64,000 nt of DNA, taken from assembly GCA_001655205.1 (NCBI GenBank), contig LPNZ01010514.1, forward strand, positions 1 through 64,000, written 5' to 3'. Position numbers and translations under genes: made by a program. The DNA is from Lenisia limosa. Its lineage: Eukaryota; Breviatea. The notes under the pieces are model-generated. The model was not told where the DNA came from. It searched no databases and saw nothing but the letters and a program-made list of their open reading frames with translations. Below are positions 24,434 to 36,800 of the stretch, piece after piece (position 1 is the stretch's first letter; each line of letters opens with the position of its first letter).

Positions 24434-27400
24434 ATGACCAGGTGACACTCTGGCAGGAAATTTGCTTGATTTACTGGCTGACTATCCACTGAACGACTTG
24501 CGAAAATGCTGTATGAAGTGTTCAATTGTTTTATTTTTGGCAGGCTGGATATCCAAGGGCTCAACGTCTTCTTCCCATATGACTATGTCTATCCTGAACA
24601 GGTTTGTTCTGAAAAGATTGATCATATATTAGGTGGAGTACATGATTTCATTGAAGGAATGCATTGATTTAAAGGGAATTGGCATTCTTGAAATGCCTTC
24701 CGGTACAGGAAAAACTGTCTCATTGCTCTCTTTGATTATCAGTTACCAAGTATGCATTAATCTGTTGTTGACATTCAGTATGCCCATCCTGAAATTGGGA
24801 AGCTCATCTATTGCACTCGTACCGTTCCTGAAGTTAACAAGGTATTAGACCATCTTGCCTCCTCCTTAAGTTATTTTTATTTGCGTTTTTTAACGTATAA
24901 GGTAATTGAAGAGGTTAGGATGGTAACAAAAGCTCGCGATGAGATGCTTAAAAAAGAAGGTCTCCAAATTCCATCAACACTCGCGACCTCGCTATCATCA
25001 CGCTGCAACATGTGTGTTCACCCTGAGGTAAGAAGGCTTTTTTTCTTTTTTCTATTCAAAGTTATTGGTATTCGTAGGTGAGATCCCTTGACCCAGGTTC
25101 CATTGACTCAGCCTGCCGGATGCGTACGGCAAGTTGGTTGAAGTCTGATGATTCTAACGACACTCCAAGGTGTCAATACTTTCAGGTATGAGTGAATATT
25201 GAAAAATGGAAGAGTTTTTGGCAATTGACACAAAAGAATGTCCGAGATATTGAAGACCAAGGAAAATTCCAGATTCCCAATGGTTTGTTTTCTTGAATTT
25301 ATAATAAATTATCTTACTCTTTCTTAGGTCTTTATGATTTAAATGATTTGGTGGAATACGGCAAGAAAGAAGAAATGTGCCCTTATTGGACTTCAAGGTA
25401 ATGAGTTCATCTTTTATTGTTAATTTCTCTCAGAATGTCAATGGAGGAGTCCGATATTTTGGTGTTCTCTTTCCAGTACCTTCTCAACCCTCGTATTTCA
25501 GATTTAGTCACTAAAGTACTCCCCCCCAATGCAATTGTTATCTTTGACGAAGCGCATAACATCGACAACGTGTGCATGGAGGTGATGTCAGTTTCACTCG
25601 ACCGTCCTCTTCTGGATACTGCCACTTTTGGAGTCAAAAAGCTCTTGACAGAAATTGATAGAGCCAAGCTCAAGGGCTCATCCCGACTGGAATCGGAATA
25701 TCGTCAACTTGTATGTGGGGGGGGGGGTCGAGGGAAATGTGGAGTCTATAGAACAAAAGAATTCATTAAAACGCTCAATAATGAGGGGGCCTGTGGGTGA
25801 GGGGAAATTAAAAGTTTCAGATTGGAAGTCGAGAGAGTATGACAGAATAACGTATATCTCTGGAGCAGCTAGGCTTTCCATCATAAATTTTTAAGTAATA
25901 GTCTCTTTGTTCTGAAGTATCCGTTTTCAATGGGGTATTCAAGTCAATAGCATCATCATTTTTCTCTTTGTTTTTTGTTGTGATTGACAATAGGTTGCTG
26001 GGCTTCAAGGCAACGACAGTCCCACTGCCTCAAATGATGATCTTATTGGCTCTCCAGGTATGGTGCAATTGTAAATTGTGTTATTCTTCTTTTATGTTAA
26101 ACAACCTATCTTTCTTTACTGTACATGAAAAATAAAATGTATGAAAGGAATGATATGTATTCAGTTAGACAGAGCGTACTTACTTTCTGACTTCAATAAC
26201 TGTTTTAAGTGCTTCCTAAAGACATTGTCAAAGAAGCTATTCCAGGATCTATCAGAAAAGCTGAATATTTCTTGGCGATCTTGAGAAGGCTTATTGGTGG
26301 GTAGTGTTTTCCAACCAAAAACTAGTTGACAATTTTTCAAAATCTCACATTCATTATGACATTCTTAGAATACCTCAAAACTCGACTGAGAGCATCAAAC
26401 ACACTTCAAGAGTCCCCTTTAGCATTCTTACAACATATGAAGAACACTTCCACCTTGGATCCACACGTCAGAAATGTCATCTTTTACTTTTTTAGCCCTT
26501 AAAGTTTTTCAGCCAACGACTTGGAATGCTCTTCAACACACTTCAGGTGACAGATCTCGAGTTTTTCGCACCTCTTTCGGCGGTTGCCTCTTTTGGTAAG
26601 GCCTTTATCCTTCCTTACTGTACAGCAACAATTTTAGGCACCTACCGTGAAGGCTTTTCGGTGATTGTTGACCACTCTACACGAACCAACCAAGATATTA
26701 GCCAATCTTCACTCCACCTTGTGTTGGTTAAACTTATCCTTAATCTGTAGCTGCTTGGAGGCAAGTTATGCAATTAAGCCCATTTTTTCAAGGTTCTTAT
26801 CTGTAATCCTGACTTCAGGAACCATTTCCCCTCTGCATTGTATGCTGTTTATTTTATGTTATTTTTAGACTATTCTCAAATTCTTGATTTTGAGCCGGTA
26901 GTATCTCACTCATTCCCAATGAACCTTGCAAGAAAGTCCCTTTGTCCTTTGGTAAGTGTGTTTGAGTGTGTTACTTTTAAACCATAAACTTATTTCTTCA
27001 GATTGTTACGAAAGGCTCAGATCAACTTGATATTACCACAAAGTACGACTTCCGGCACGATCCTGTGAGAATTATCATGAACATTTATCCCTTAGTCTGT
27101 TGTGAGAAACTATGGCGATTTAATCGTGCAATTATCGTCCACTGTTCCTGATGGTTTGTCACTTTCCAACTTACCTAAAAGGTCTCGTTGTTTTTTTCCC
27201 TTCATATCAATATTTGGAAAATATCCTTGCTGCGTGGCACTATCTCGGAGTAATTGAAAAAATTGCGAAGCAAAAACTAATTTTCGTTGAAACCGTGAGT
27301 GTAACCGAGACTGCCCTTGCCTTGAAAAACTATAAAAGTGGGTGAGATTCTTTAGTCCTTACCCATCAAAATTTCAAAAATCCTGAAAATTATGTAAACA

Positions 27401-28093
27401 TGTCTTTTTCACCGTTTAGGAGCCTGTGATGTTGGTCGTGGCGCGCTATTATTTTCCATTTCAAGAGGAAAAGTTTCCGAAGGTGTTGACTTTGATGGGC
27501 ATTATGGAAGGTATGAAAATATATTCTAGTATATATCCATTTTATTTTCTAGATGTGTTGTTGTTCTTGGAATGCCCTTTCAAAATAGTGAATCCCAAGT
27601 TCTGAAAGCTCGAATGGAGTACCTACGAGATCATCATCATTTTAAGGAGGAAGACTATTTAATATATGATGCAATGAAGTTAGCCTGTCCTTGGTGAAGA
27701 TTATCTAACAATTCAGGCAAACCGCGCAGTGTGTTGGTCGAGTTCTTAGAGGCAAAACGGATTTCGGCTTGATGGTCTTCGCCGACAAAGTGGGTTCAAG
27801 GAAGTTTAATGTTGTAGAGATTCAACCGAATGGATAGACGAAAAAAGCTACCTGAATGGATCAATAAGGAGCTTGTTGATTCGCATTTGAATCTGAGTAT
27901 TGAGGGTAAGACAATAATTATCATTGACATTTTAGGCGGTATATCGATTGCCAAAATGTTCTTGAAAGAGATGTCATTACCATGGAAGCTGGTTGGTTAT
28001 TTATGTGTTGTTACTGTTTAGGAATCTCATTTAGGTTATTCCCTTTTGAACGAGGCACAGGCAAAGGAGCTTATAATTAATCATAAGGGCTAA
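24434..28093 (+). CDS. ERCC2: XPD/ERCC2 (Rad3) TFIIH DNA helicase
   Basis: 5'-3' helicase of TFIIH, acting in nucleotide excision repair and transcription initiation in the nucleus. The start ATGACCAG (24434) splices at 24544 to give [20 protein letters not shown]. Walker A is [14 protein letters not shown], motif Ia is [17 protein letters not shown] and the DEAH box is [12 protein letters not shown] (about 25540-25575). The four iron-sulfur cysteines are all present (NMCVHPE, SACRM, PRCQYF, EMCPYW). C-terminal helicase motifs are [27 protein letters not shown] and [20 protein letters not shown]. The end reads [20 protein letters not shown], stop at 28093. It has about 20 introns. The one starting at 25711 opens GTATGT followed by poly-G. 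Motif VI reads GRVLRG where the usual form is GRAIRG. The reading frame looks intact, so the gene is probably functional. Confidence 0.95.
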
Positions 28094-28586
28094 TCTGATC
28101 CCGATACACTCACTGAATTGTTTCTATCGAAGTCTGATTTTAGATTATTATCTTCTCTATGGTATTTCTTGATATTGGACTTTTCTCTTTCATGTGGAAG
28201 TGCACTAAATTCCTGAAATGTTTTCATTTATAAGGCAAGTCTAAATTAGCAACTGCTATATCATAAACGTCTACATAGTTACTTAAATCTTACCACCAAT
28301 CCTTACAACTAAAAAAAAAACAAAGAAGCCATATGCAGCGAGTCGCTCCCTCATGCTCCCCCAGGTACGGTAACCCAAAGATTCTCGGATACCCATGCCG
28401 CTTTTCATATTTATTTTTTTGTTTTTTTGAAAAAAACAAAAAAACCCAACCAACAAAAATACAAAAAAAAACCCATTACTTCCCGCCTTTAGAGCCCCCT
28501 CCCCCTATCTTAAGACCATTTCACCGAGACTTCCTGTCAAATACTGTCACAAGTTACCGTAGTTGAGTTTTAGAACACCAAACACA
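28094..28586. promoter_or_regulatory. Intergenic region with perfect A/T inverted repeat and C-rich block
   Basis: Between XPD and the actin-related gene. It contains a T7-G-T7 / A7-C-A7 inverted repeat at 28413-28444 and a C-rich block (GAGCCCCCTCCCCC) at about 28491-28506 upstream of the ATG at 28587. Confidence 0.4.
28413..28444. repeat. Perfect A/T inverted repeat
   Basis: TTTTTTTGTTTTTTT, one G, then AAAAAAACAAAAAAA. It could form a hairpin or cruciform, or simply be an inverted homopolymer artefact. Confidence 0.6.
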
Positions 28587-30116
28587 ATGGGGGTCAGCAC
28601 CATAATTGTTGATGTAAGTTGCACCCCTCTCCTCATCCACAAAGGTCGGAAACACAACCCTAAGGGCTGCATCACTTTCCGCTTCTGGAGTTGAAAACGT
28701 TTGGGGTTCCTTTCATTTTTTTTCTCCTGAAGTAGATAGAAGTTTTTGTGGATTCTTCTCTGATTGAACAGAGTATCGAAGTGCCATGTGTGTTTGGCAT
28801 GGCCAAAAACAAGCTTTTGGTGGGTTTTCATTGAGTGACTCATTTTAAAGCAATTGCCAGCTTTTTTTTTCGAGGAAGCCATCCAAAAAAAAGGAATTTT
28901 GACAATCAAGCGACCAATTCAAAAGGATGATTTGGTGGATTCTGATATCCTTGGTTTGTTGGGGAAAGTAAAGGCGACTAACACATATATTTGACCTTCG
29001 TAGTTAAGATTTTGAAAAAAGTTGTTGAACAGCTGTCACCAACTTGTAAACAGATGGTTCTGTCTTTAAATATTCCACAAAAACACTTCAAGATGATTTT
29101 TGAGGTAAATATTTACTTTTCATTGCCTGAGTTTCATCTTTCAGATTGTAATCTCTGAATTGAATCTTAAAACTCTTGTAATACTTCCCCGGACTTTGGC
29201 AGCAGCAGCCACTGCCCTCAAGGTATGTGACTTTGAGCTGAATACCATTACCTCCAGAGTCCAAACTTAATCCCTCAAAAGAGTCACGTTGTTGAGAAGC
29301 TTAATACGGTTTGTTTTTATTGTGTTCATTGGTCGTAGAAGAAAGATGTGATTGTAACTAATATTGGAAGTTCTTCTTCATCAGTTGCAAACGTCATCAA
29401 TGGTTTGTTACAATTCTTCTGATAGTATCAGGAAAGATATCCCAGATCAGCTCCATACCTATTGGTGGCGAACATATGACTAGGTGAAAATTGTGTTTGT
29501 TGGAAACTCATATAATTTGTAGTCATCTACAACGGATGTTTGAAGGGAAAGGTGTGCGATTCTGGGTAAAGAATGACCTGTCTCTTTTGGAACAGTGCAA
29601 AATTTCGGTAAGATGATTGTACAATATTGTTAAAAAAACATCAGACTTCTCGAGTTGCGCTGGATTTTGAGGAAGAACTCATGGAATCACAACTATCCAA
29701 CGACAAGCAGGTTTCCTTTGAACTTCCAGATGGCTTTGATGTTGCTGTTGAAGATAGTTATAGGTAGAGCGTTTTTACAGTCCTGGGTTTATTATTTACA
29801 ACATAGAATTTCTTGCACTGAAATTGTTTTACAGCCAAGTTTAACTGGTAATTTAGGAATTGAATTTTATTTTCTATCAATCTAGGCCTTGATATTGATG
29901 GAATTGAAGACCTTATGATAAAGGAATCTAAAAAGTACCCCAATGGTTTGATTGGTTTGAGGATTGATTGGTTTAGCAACAAAAATCTGCTTTGGATCAC
30001 CATTCAAAACTGACGGAATGGTACAACGATTACAAAAACAATGCAGTTCTCTTCAGGTTTCATTGGATTGCAACGTTATGAATGGGTTGTTCAACATTGC
30101 ATCTCATTTCAAATAG
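28587..30116 (+). CDS. Highly divergent actin-related protein
   Basis: Actin-fold protein of uncertain class. The start MGVSTIIVD splices to VGNTTLRAASLSASGVEN, corresponding to the actin phosphate-1 strand. GILTIKRPIQKDDLVD and LSPTCKQMVLSLNIPQKHFK match the actin LKYPIEHG and LLTEAPLNPKANRE regions. LKTLVILPRTLAAAATALK matches the MYVAIQAVLSLYASG helix. SRVALDFEEELM and FELPDGFDVAVEDSYRPSLT match VALDFEQEM and YELPDGQVITIGNERFR. The end reads TKICFGSPFKTDGMVQRLQK to LFNIASHFK, stop at 30116. The phosphate-2 loop reads IVTNIGSSSSSVANVI, lacking the Asp-Gly-Asp of actin, so ATP handling is doubtful. It has about eleven exons. Arp10/11-like or nuclear Arp classes are both possible. Confidence 0.75.
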
Positions 30117-30883
30117 TGTTGTTGCTTTATAATACAAATTTACAAGGAAACACCAAGGATACAAAACTCCAACAAAAAAATTCATATTTGTTCAATTTTC
30201 TCATATAAAGAAAGAAATAATAGATTAAAAATTTGAAGCAACATTACATATTATGTTGTCACAATGTTATTGTGTTTTGATAAATAATTAAAATTTGTAC
30301 GTTTGAATAATATTTTATATTTATTGAAAGATTCCATTGTTTTATTTTGTTTTTTTTTTATATTTGAAAATAAGTTGATGATATTATATTTAAATATATT
30401 TATTGCATTAAAATTGAGTGTATGTGTTTTTGTTTGTTGAATTATCAATATCTGCATATTCTATAATATTTTATAATTTTTTTGAATGATACATTCTTTA
30501 TTTTATAATATTTAATGATACTTTTTTATGATACATTTTGAATATTGTTTATCTACAGAAATGTTTTTAGTATTTTTTATGATACATTTTGAAATTGTCT
30601 ATCTGCTGAAATGATCATACATAGTATTACTGTAAGTAAAGGAAGGAGGTGTGATTCAATTAATCAATCAAATCTAGACTTGTGGAGAACCGCTATTATA
30701 AAATCGTTTTCTTGTCAGTGATGATTGATTTAAATTTACACTTTGGCCACCGTTGTTATGTCGTCTGTTAGGACCGGTTTCAGTTCAGCTGAGAAAGAAA
30801 GATAAAATACATTATAAGATGAAAATAATATTACCCCAGAAATAAACAAAAAGCAAAAGAAACAAAACAGGTAATAAATATCA
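30117..30883. other. AT-rich convergent spacer
   Basis: This very AT-rich sequence between converging genes contains three partial repeats of TTTTTATGATACATTTTGAA (30480-30610). No exon is seen. Confidence 0.5.
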
Positions 30884-33800
30884 TTAGTTCCACATTCCTT
30901 CTTTGAAGGTTTGGAACTCTATCCCCCTCTTTGCCCCCTCAGCCATTTTGAGACCATCATCTTCCTGTGTCGCATCATGAAGTAGAATCATTGCTGTAAA
31001 TACCACATTTGAGGCCAATACAATGAGCACAAAAATGGTGAGCAGACCATGGTTGCCGTTCTACAACATTAGAGAACACTGATTCAATTTGACCTACTTC
31101 AGTGAAAACAAGACCAGTTAGTAAAGTTATGGTATTTACAATGATACCAGCGGAATCAAGGCTTATTAAACTTTCAGATAGATATGGTCTGAACCGTTCA
31201 TTTCCATAAAGTGCAGAAAAGAGGACTGCAACACAGAGGGCAATCTAAGTTGTGAATATATCTGAAAACTGTAGAATGGTCACTCACCTGTACACTTGAA
31301 TATTGTCCAAATACTGTGAGAGCAACTACCACAGTAAGGAGTCGTAAGAGAAGGCTAGTCTCCCAACTTGAACACCCCGGTCGGAAGCGTGACACTAAAA
31401 ACCCGAACCTACATAGGTAGTCACGATGATAAAAAGGTTCCTTCAGACAAACCTATCGAAGGGTCTCCCATCGTATAAATCATCTGATAAAGCAACAACA
31501 AGTGAAACTGCCAGGGGAACTCCGACGACATAGAACACAATACCAAATACCGCAAATGGAAGCAATGAGGAATGGTCGCTTTCGTAGCATATTAAATCTG
31601 AGTCTAAAGAGTGGTGACATTCTGTCTGTTCTGAAGGACACAATATTGCTCTAAAAAGTTACTAGCTTACCGAGGTCCCATGTCCAAACATTATCTTCGT
31701 GATAAGAACAATTGAAGTAGTCCATGGTAAACCAGGACAGGCCTGGAAAGAGGTGGTAAAAGTCAAATTGGAAAATGGTTTTTAATTCCCTCTCAAACCA
31801 AGATATGATGTTACCATCAAAATGGTAATGGTTCGGATCAGAGCATCAAGCTTCGCTGTCGTTTTGGCCTAACAAAGTGAACATTTGGTTATCATACCGT
31901 CCCCATCTTTGGAATCTCTGAAATCACAGGGGGGTATACTGTACATGGGATGGGGTAACTAATATATTTTAGGGTACATCCGTGTAATACTGTGTATAAT
32001 TTTAGTACAAGTGCTCCACCAAACTTACCAAGAGAGGAACTATGAAGTGTGCCAGTACCGTCATGACAACCAGAAGAACAGGAAGAAACAGTCTGAGAAT
32101 GTAGACATCCGTAGATGAGAGCTTAAGCAAGGTGACACAATGCAATTCAATAGAATACGTGTAAAGAGAAAGAGATGGTCAATAGATGGTAAAACCTGCG
32201 CCTACCCCTGAAAGCAAAGAGCACTCTGGTGCAACACTCTACACAATTAGCAATACTGGATATAGACTGAATGAAAACTATGAAGTTTCAACCGACTTGC
32301 ATGTTGAAATTGAGTAAGGAGAGTGTCCTGAAAACGGCTTGAATCTCAGCTGGCCACGCAACATTAAACTGGCCATAAAGGGCTGTCACCTGGTGGTAAG
32401 GGCTTGAGTAATAAATAGTTGTTTGGGTTTCTCCCGATCTGAGGGAGCAAGCTGACCTGTAAAAAAGAGACAAGACATCTGATTGCTGGCCATTTCGCAT
32501 CTAAACAGGTGACATGTATCACATTTGCTATCATAAATGTGATAGGTTCAAACCTTGCGAGGGAGTCAGTGCCATGAAGTAAATCACAAACACCACAATC
32601 ATCAGACCGATGATTGAAAGCGGCAGCATTATTACCTGTTACATTAACAAAGAAATGGAGTGCCGAAAAAGGCTGCTTGCTTACCTCAAAGAAGCCACAT
32701 TCGCTACAGCCCGATGTAGTTCGGTACCATCCATCCTTGCACGAATTGCATAAGTGGCCAACATAACCATCAGCACATGTTCCTCCTGCGGAATGACAGA
32801 GTGAGGACAAAGCAGATCTTCTTACCGCTGATACAAGCTTGAGATTGCGGGCACTTCAGAAAAACCGAGCCATCTAAATACATCAAACACCATTCCCAAA
32901 ATGTTTGTCATCGTCAGAAGTCTCACCTTCAGGAATGAAATAACCGTCAGCGGCTTCGGCCACTGCGGATCCACCTGAACAAATCGCTCCTGGAAGGTAA
33001 GCTGTTCAATTTGGCAACTAAATGATACATCACTGAAAGGAGACACAACAGGATCGTTTCAAAAGTTGAAGCGGGGAAGCTGACCTGTAGGACATATCAC
33101 ACAGCCTTCAGGAGCAACATGATACCCTGAAATGTTAGAATGAACGCGAAAAAATATATAAAAGAGGAACCTGTCACACCTGGGTGACACGTGCACGCCT
33201 CAATAGAAACAGCCCCCGAGATTGGTGCCTGGGTGTTTTCAGGACACGCTGTACACGGAGACAGAGACTGCGTGGATCTAATGCAATTAAAAGAAAATAT
33301 TTTTTTCCAAGCAGAGTCGCTCCTCCCACTTGTAAGTTCCTGGTTCACAAGTTTCACAGATTTGTGCCTCGACATTGAACTGCTGTCCGGCGGCACAGAC
33401 ACAATCGCCCTCTTGCATCACCATATTACCCGAGCAGACGCAATCTGAGAGTTGCGATGACGCCTCTAGATTAGTGGTTACAAACTCTCCCGGACACTTG
33501 GTGCAGGTCTCTCCACTTGAGTATGTCCCCTTCGGGCATGGAACGCAAGCCTTAATCGTTAACAAAAGCGATCCAAGCACCCACTAGCAGCGTTTCATCC
33601 TGATTGTATCCGTCTTCACAGAGGCAGCGCCCGGCAGATAAGTAACTATCCTTCACAAGTTCTGAGCAAGGGGCTGACCGAACAGGGTACTGAGGAGTCA
33701 CCAATAAAACTAGACTTGGAAATATATGAAAGTCATAATATTATCACCATTTCTTAAGGTCCCTAGAATTGAAACTCACATGGTGGATTGGCTTGTCAGC

Positions 33801-36800
33801 CTCAGCTGCAGAGAACGAAATCTAAAAGGGTCACAAAGAGAAAGCCAACGTTATAGACCATGTCTTGGACACTAGGGATTGTCAAAAGGTCGAAAACAGC
33901 TTGTCCTGTTGAACCAGTAGCCGCAACCGTGCCGCTACAGCCCTCAACAATGGACGATCTGAAGGATGAAAAGACCGTCAATTTACAAGACAAAGCAGTG
34001 GTACGCCTAGACGCCTACCTATTGACGTTTGTGACAATAGCTGTGACAACAAGGCTTTCAACTTCGATATTGTCTCCACTTGGCTGTACAGTCTACAGCG
34101 TCAATTAATTGTTAATTGTATCACCTGGACGAAGATGGCTGGCTCAAGAGGCGCCAAAGTGGATGTGTTCGGAAGAGCACCGTCGAACTTCAGTCCAACT
34201 TCCGTGATCACCTATATTATATCATATATCATATGGTTAATTGGCTTTTTTAAAAAAAAGGCGGAGCATGTTGCACCTACATTAACAACAAATTGATCTG
34301 ACTCAAGAGCCGTGTCCACAACTTTAACAACAAGGTTCAGTTTGACAGGAAGTATGAGGGGAAGAGTGGCAATGATATTCCCTTCATTCAATGTACAAGG
34401 GTTACAGTCACTGTAGAGTTAGATCAACATTTGCGCCGCCACTGACCCACTCATTCCAACAGCACAAAAGAAGACTTGCATCAGTTTCGTAGAGAAGTTG
34501 AACAATTGGATCCACCCGATCCAGCATTGAGACAGTCTGAAGGTTAAAATCCCCTTTTCCAGGCATACCGAAGGGGTAATGCTGACAATTTCTGGTTTTC
34601 TTATGATGAACAGATTGATGTAGGTGGCACAATTAGCACCAGCGGGCCAGCTTCACAGTTATGCAAACAAGAGAGTCCTACCCAAAATGGTTTGAACAAT
34701 CGCGGTTTTTGGATCGCCACAGCTCATCATTGTTATCTTTGACACTGACATCCACATAGTGCTGAGATAATTAAGAACTTTGTAAAACAGAAAAAAGACT
34801 GGTCCTGGTAGAACATACCGTTCCAGGACTGACTTGCGGCGCAATGAAGGAATACTCGTTACCGCCTTGAGGAAAGGCGACAATGGAATTTGATAACTCA
34901 TCAAAGAAAACCTAAGCTTGTAAGCTTTATCCTATTCTGTTGCCCAAAATCAAAACAACCTGTCAAAACCAACGTATAAGGGACTCCCTGTGTATCCACC
35001 AGTAGCATTGAAAGTGACGAGGGCTCCTTCAGGGGCCTTGATGATCCTAAAGGAACGTCAGCCTCGACTGGACCATTTTACTCTCATACGGTGTGAACTC
35101 AACATCTGGAGTGTATAATCTGTCAATTTGACCCAAGTCATAAAGTTGCCCATTAAGGCGCATCTAAAGGATAAGTCAAGGAGAAGTGTTAAGATTCACT
35201 TAACCTTCCAACTTACCATCATTATCTTGTTGTAGTCATTTTGCAGTGGAATGTCCATAAAGAACTGGGTTCCTTCATAACCCAAATATACCTACAAAAT
35301 GACAAACACAATGTAATGTTATAATAGAAGAATGATATACTAATATATGTACTATGTGAATAATATGAGCAAGAGATTGGTTTGGATTATAGCCCACATG
35401 TTGAACAGCAGAAACTTCTCCATTATCCGTAATTACATGGAAGTTGTTGTCATATTGCACTTCTGCAGGCAACGCAATCTGAAATCTCAGTAAACCTCAA
35501 AAAAAAAATGGCAAGAGCTCCTAACAATATATCATATCAAATATAAAAAGATAATTAGCCAGAGCCCTACTCTATTAACTACCACTCCAGATTTGAGAGA
35601 GTGCAGTGGAGTGTTGTAAGGAATAGTGCCTGGTATTGACGAAACTACACTTGTTACACAATTGTCCTCGTCAAATAGCTTTTAAAATATGAGGAAAACT
35701 AAGCCAGCAAACAAAAAAGGAAGAGGCTAAAGACTGCGGAGGTAGAGGCTGTGGAATGGATTGTTAAGTCCATTAAATCGAAAGGTTTTTGTGTTTCTGA
35801 GGTGTAGCCTGTGTATGGATCTGGAGCAATTAAATGAATCTGAAACAAGCTTATGTGGCAACATGTCCAACACCTTTGATACTCTATGATATGATATATA
35901 TTATGCTGTAGAGTTTTGGAAGTTGTTCAAGAAGGTTCAAGAAGAAAGGCATCTCATCTCTTTTGAAGTCTACCCAAATACCATAGAATTGAGTGTCTCG
36001 TCCTGAACAATATGAAATTTCGTATTCAACTTAAAAGGTTAGGAAAGCTATCTGTGAAAACAGATCAATGGGAGTCAACTTGTTGAATTCTAGGATTACT
36101 CTTCTATTCAAACTATTTTCCTACAGATAGTGCACGTGGAGGAAGGGGCTTGGTTGCATTGATAAACATCCGCTATGAGGTTAATGAAATGAAATATTAA
36201 GTCACCTCAAAGGGTAATTTCCACTTACAGTGAGACATTAGAACGATGGTGCCATCGTAATATGCCATTTTCACGATTCTATGACTGTATTGAAAGTATA
36301 CCAACTCAGCTGAAAGAGTGAGAGAAAAAACAGCATTCCGAATAGAAGACAAGCTTACTTAAAGAATTAAGGAAAGAAGTTGACATTGCCCCTCTTGATC
36401 CAGGAATACAAACAGAGCCCATTGCATAAGTCGCCTCCCGATCTGAAGACATTAAATAAGATTAAACACCACAAAGCTGAAAGAGCAAACTTGTCAAAAT
36501 GTAACCTCCACGATTGACAAATTTTATGTCTCGAATGGGGTCAAGGTGGCTGTGATAGCGTCTTACGTCTACAACTGTCAGCACACTCCAAATGGGATAG
36601 TCCTCAGTTCAAAGCAAGAAAGCCTCACCCGTTTCGGGGAAAGTATCAACCTCCTGCTGAGTGTAACCAATGTAGATACTTGCTGGACCTGTCAAGTAGG
36701 CCTCCCCATTGAAATCCCAAAATATAATATTTTGGTAGTCAAGAACACTGAGTGCACCCATCAACGGGGTTGAGACGGGTTTTGGTATCTGTTTTGGTGA

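Noticed and set aside
25695-25900. Alternative coding reading after the poly-G run in XPD
   Set aside because: The sequence GTATGTGGGG... is an intron donor. XPD homology stops at EYRQL and resumes at VAGLQGND near 25994, so the open frames between are intronic.
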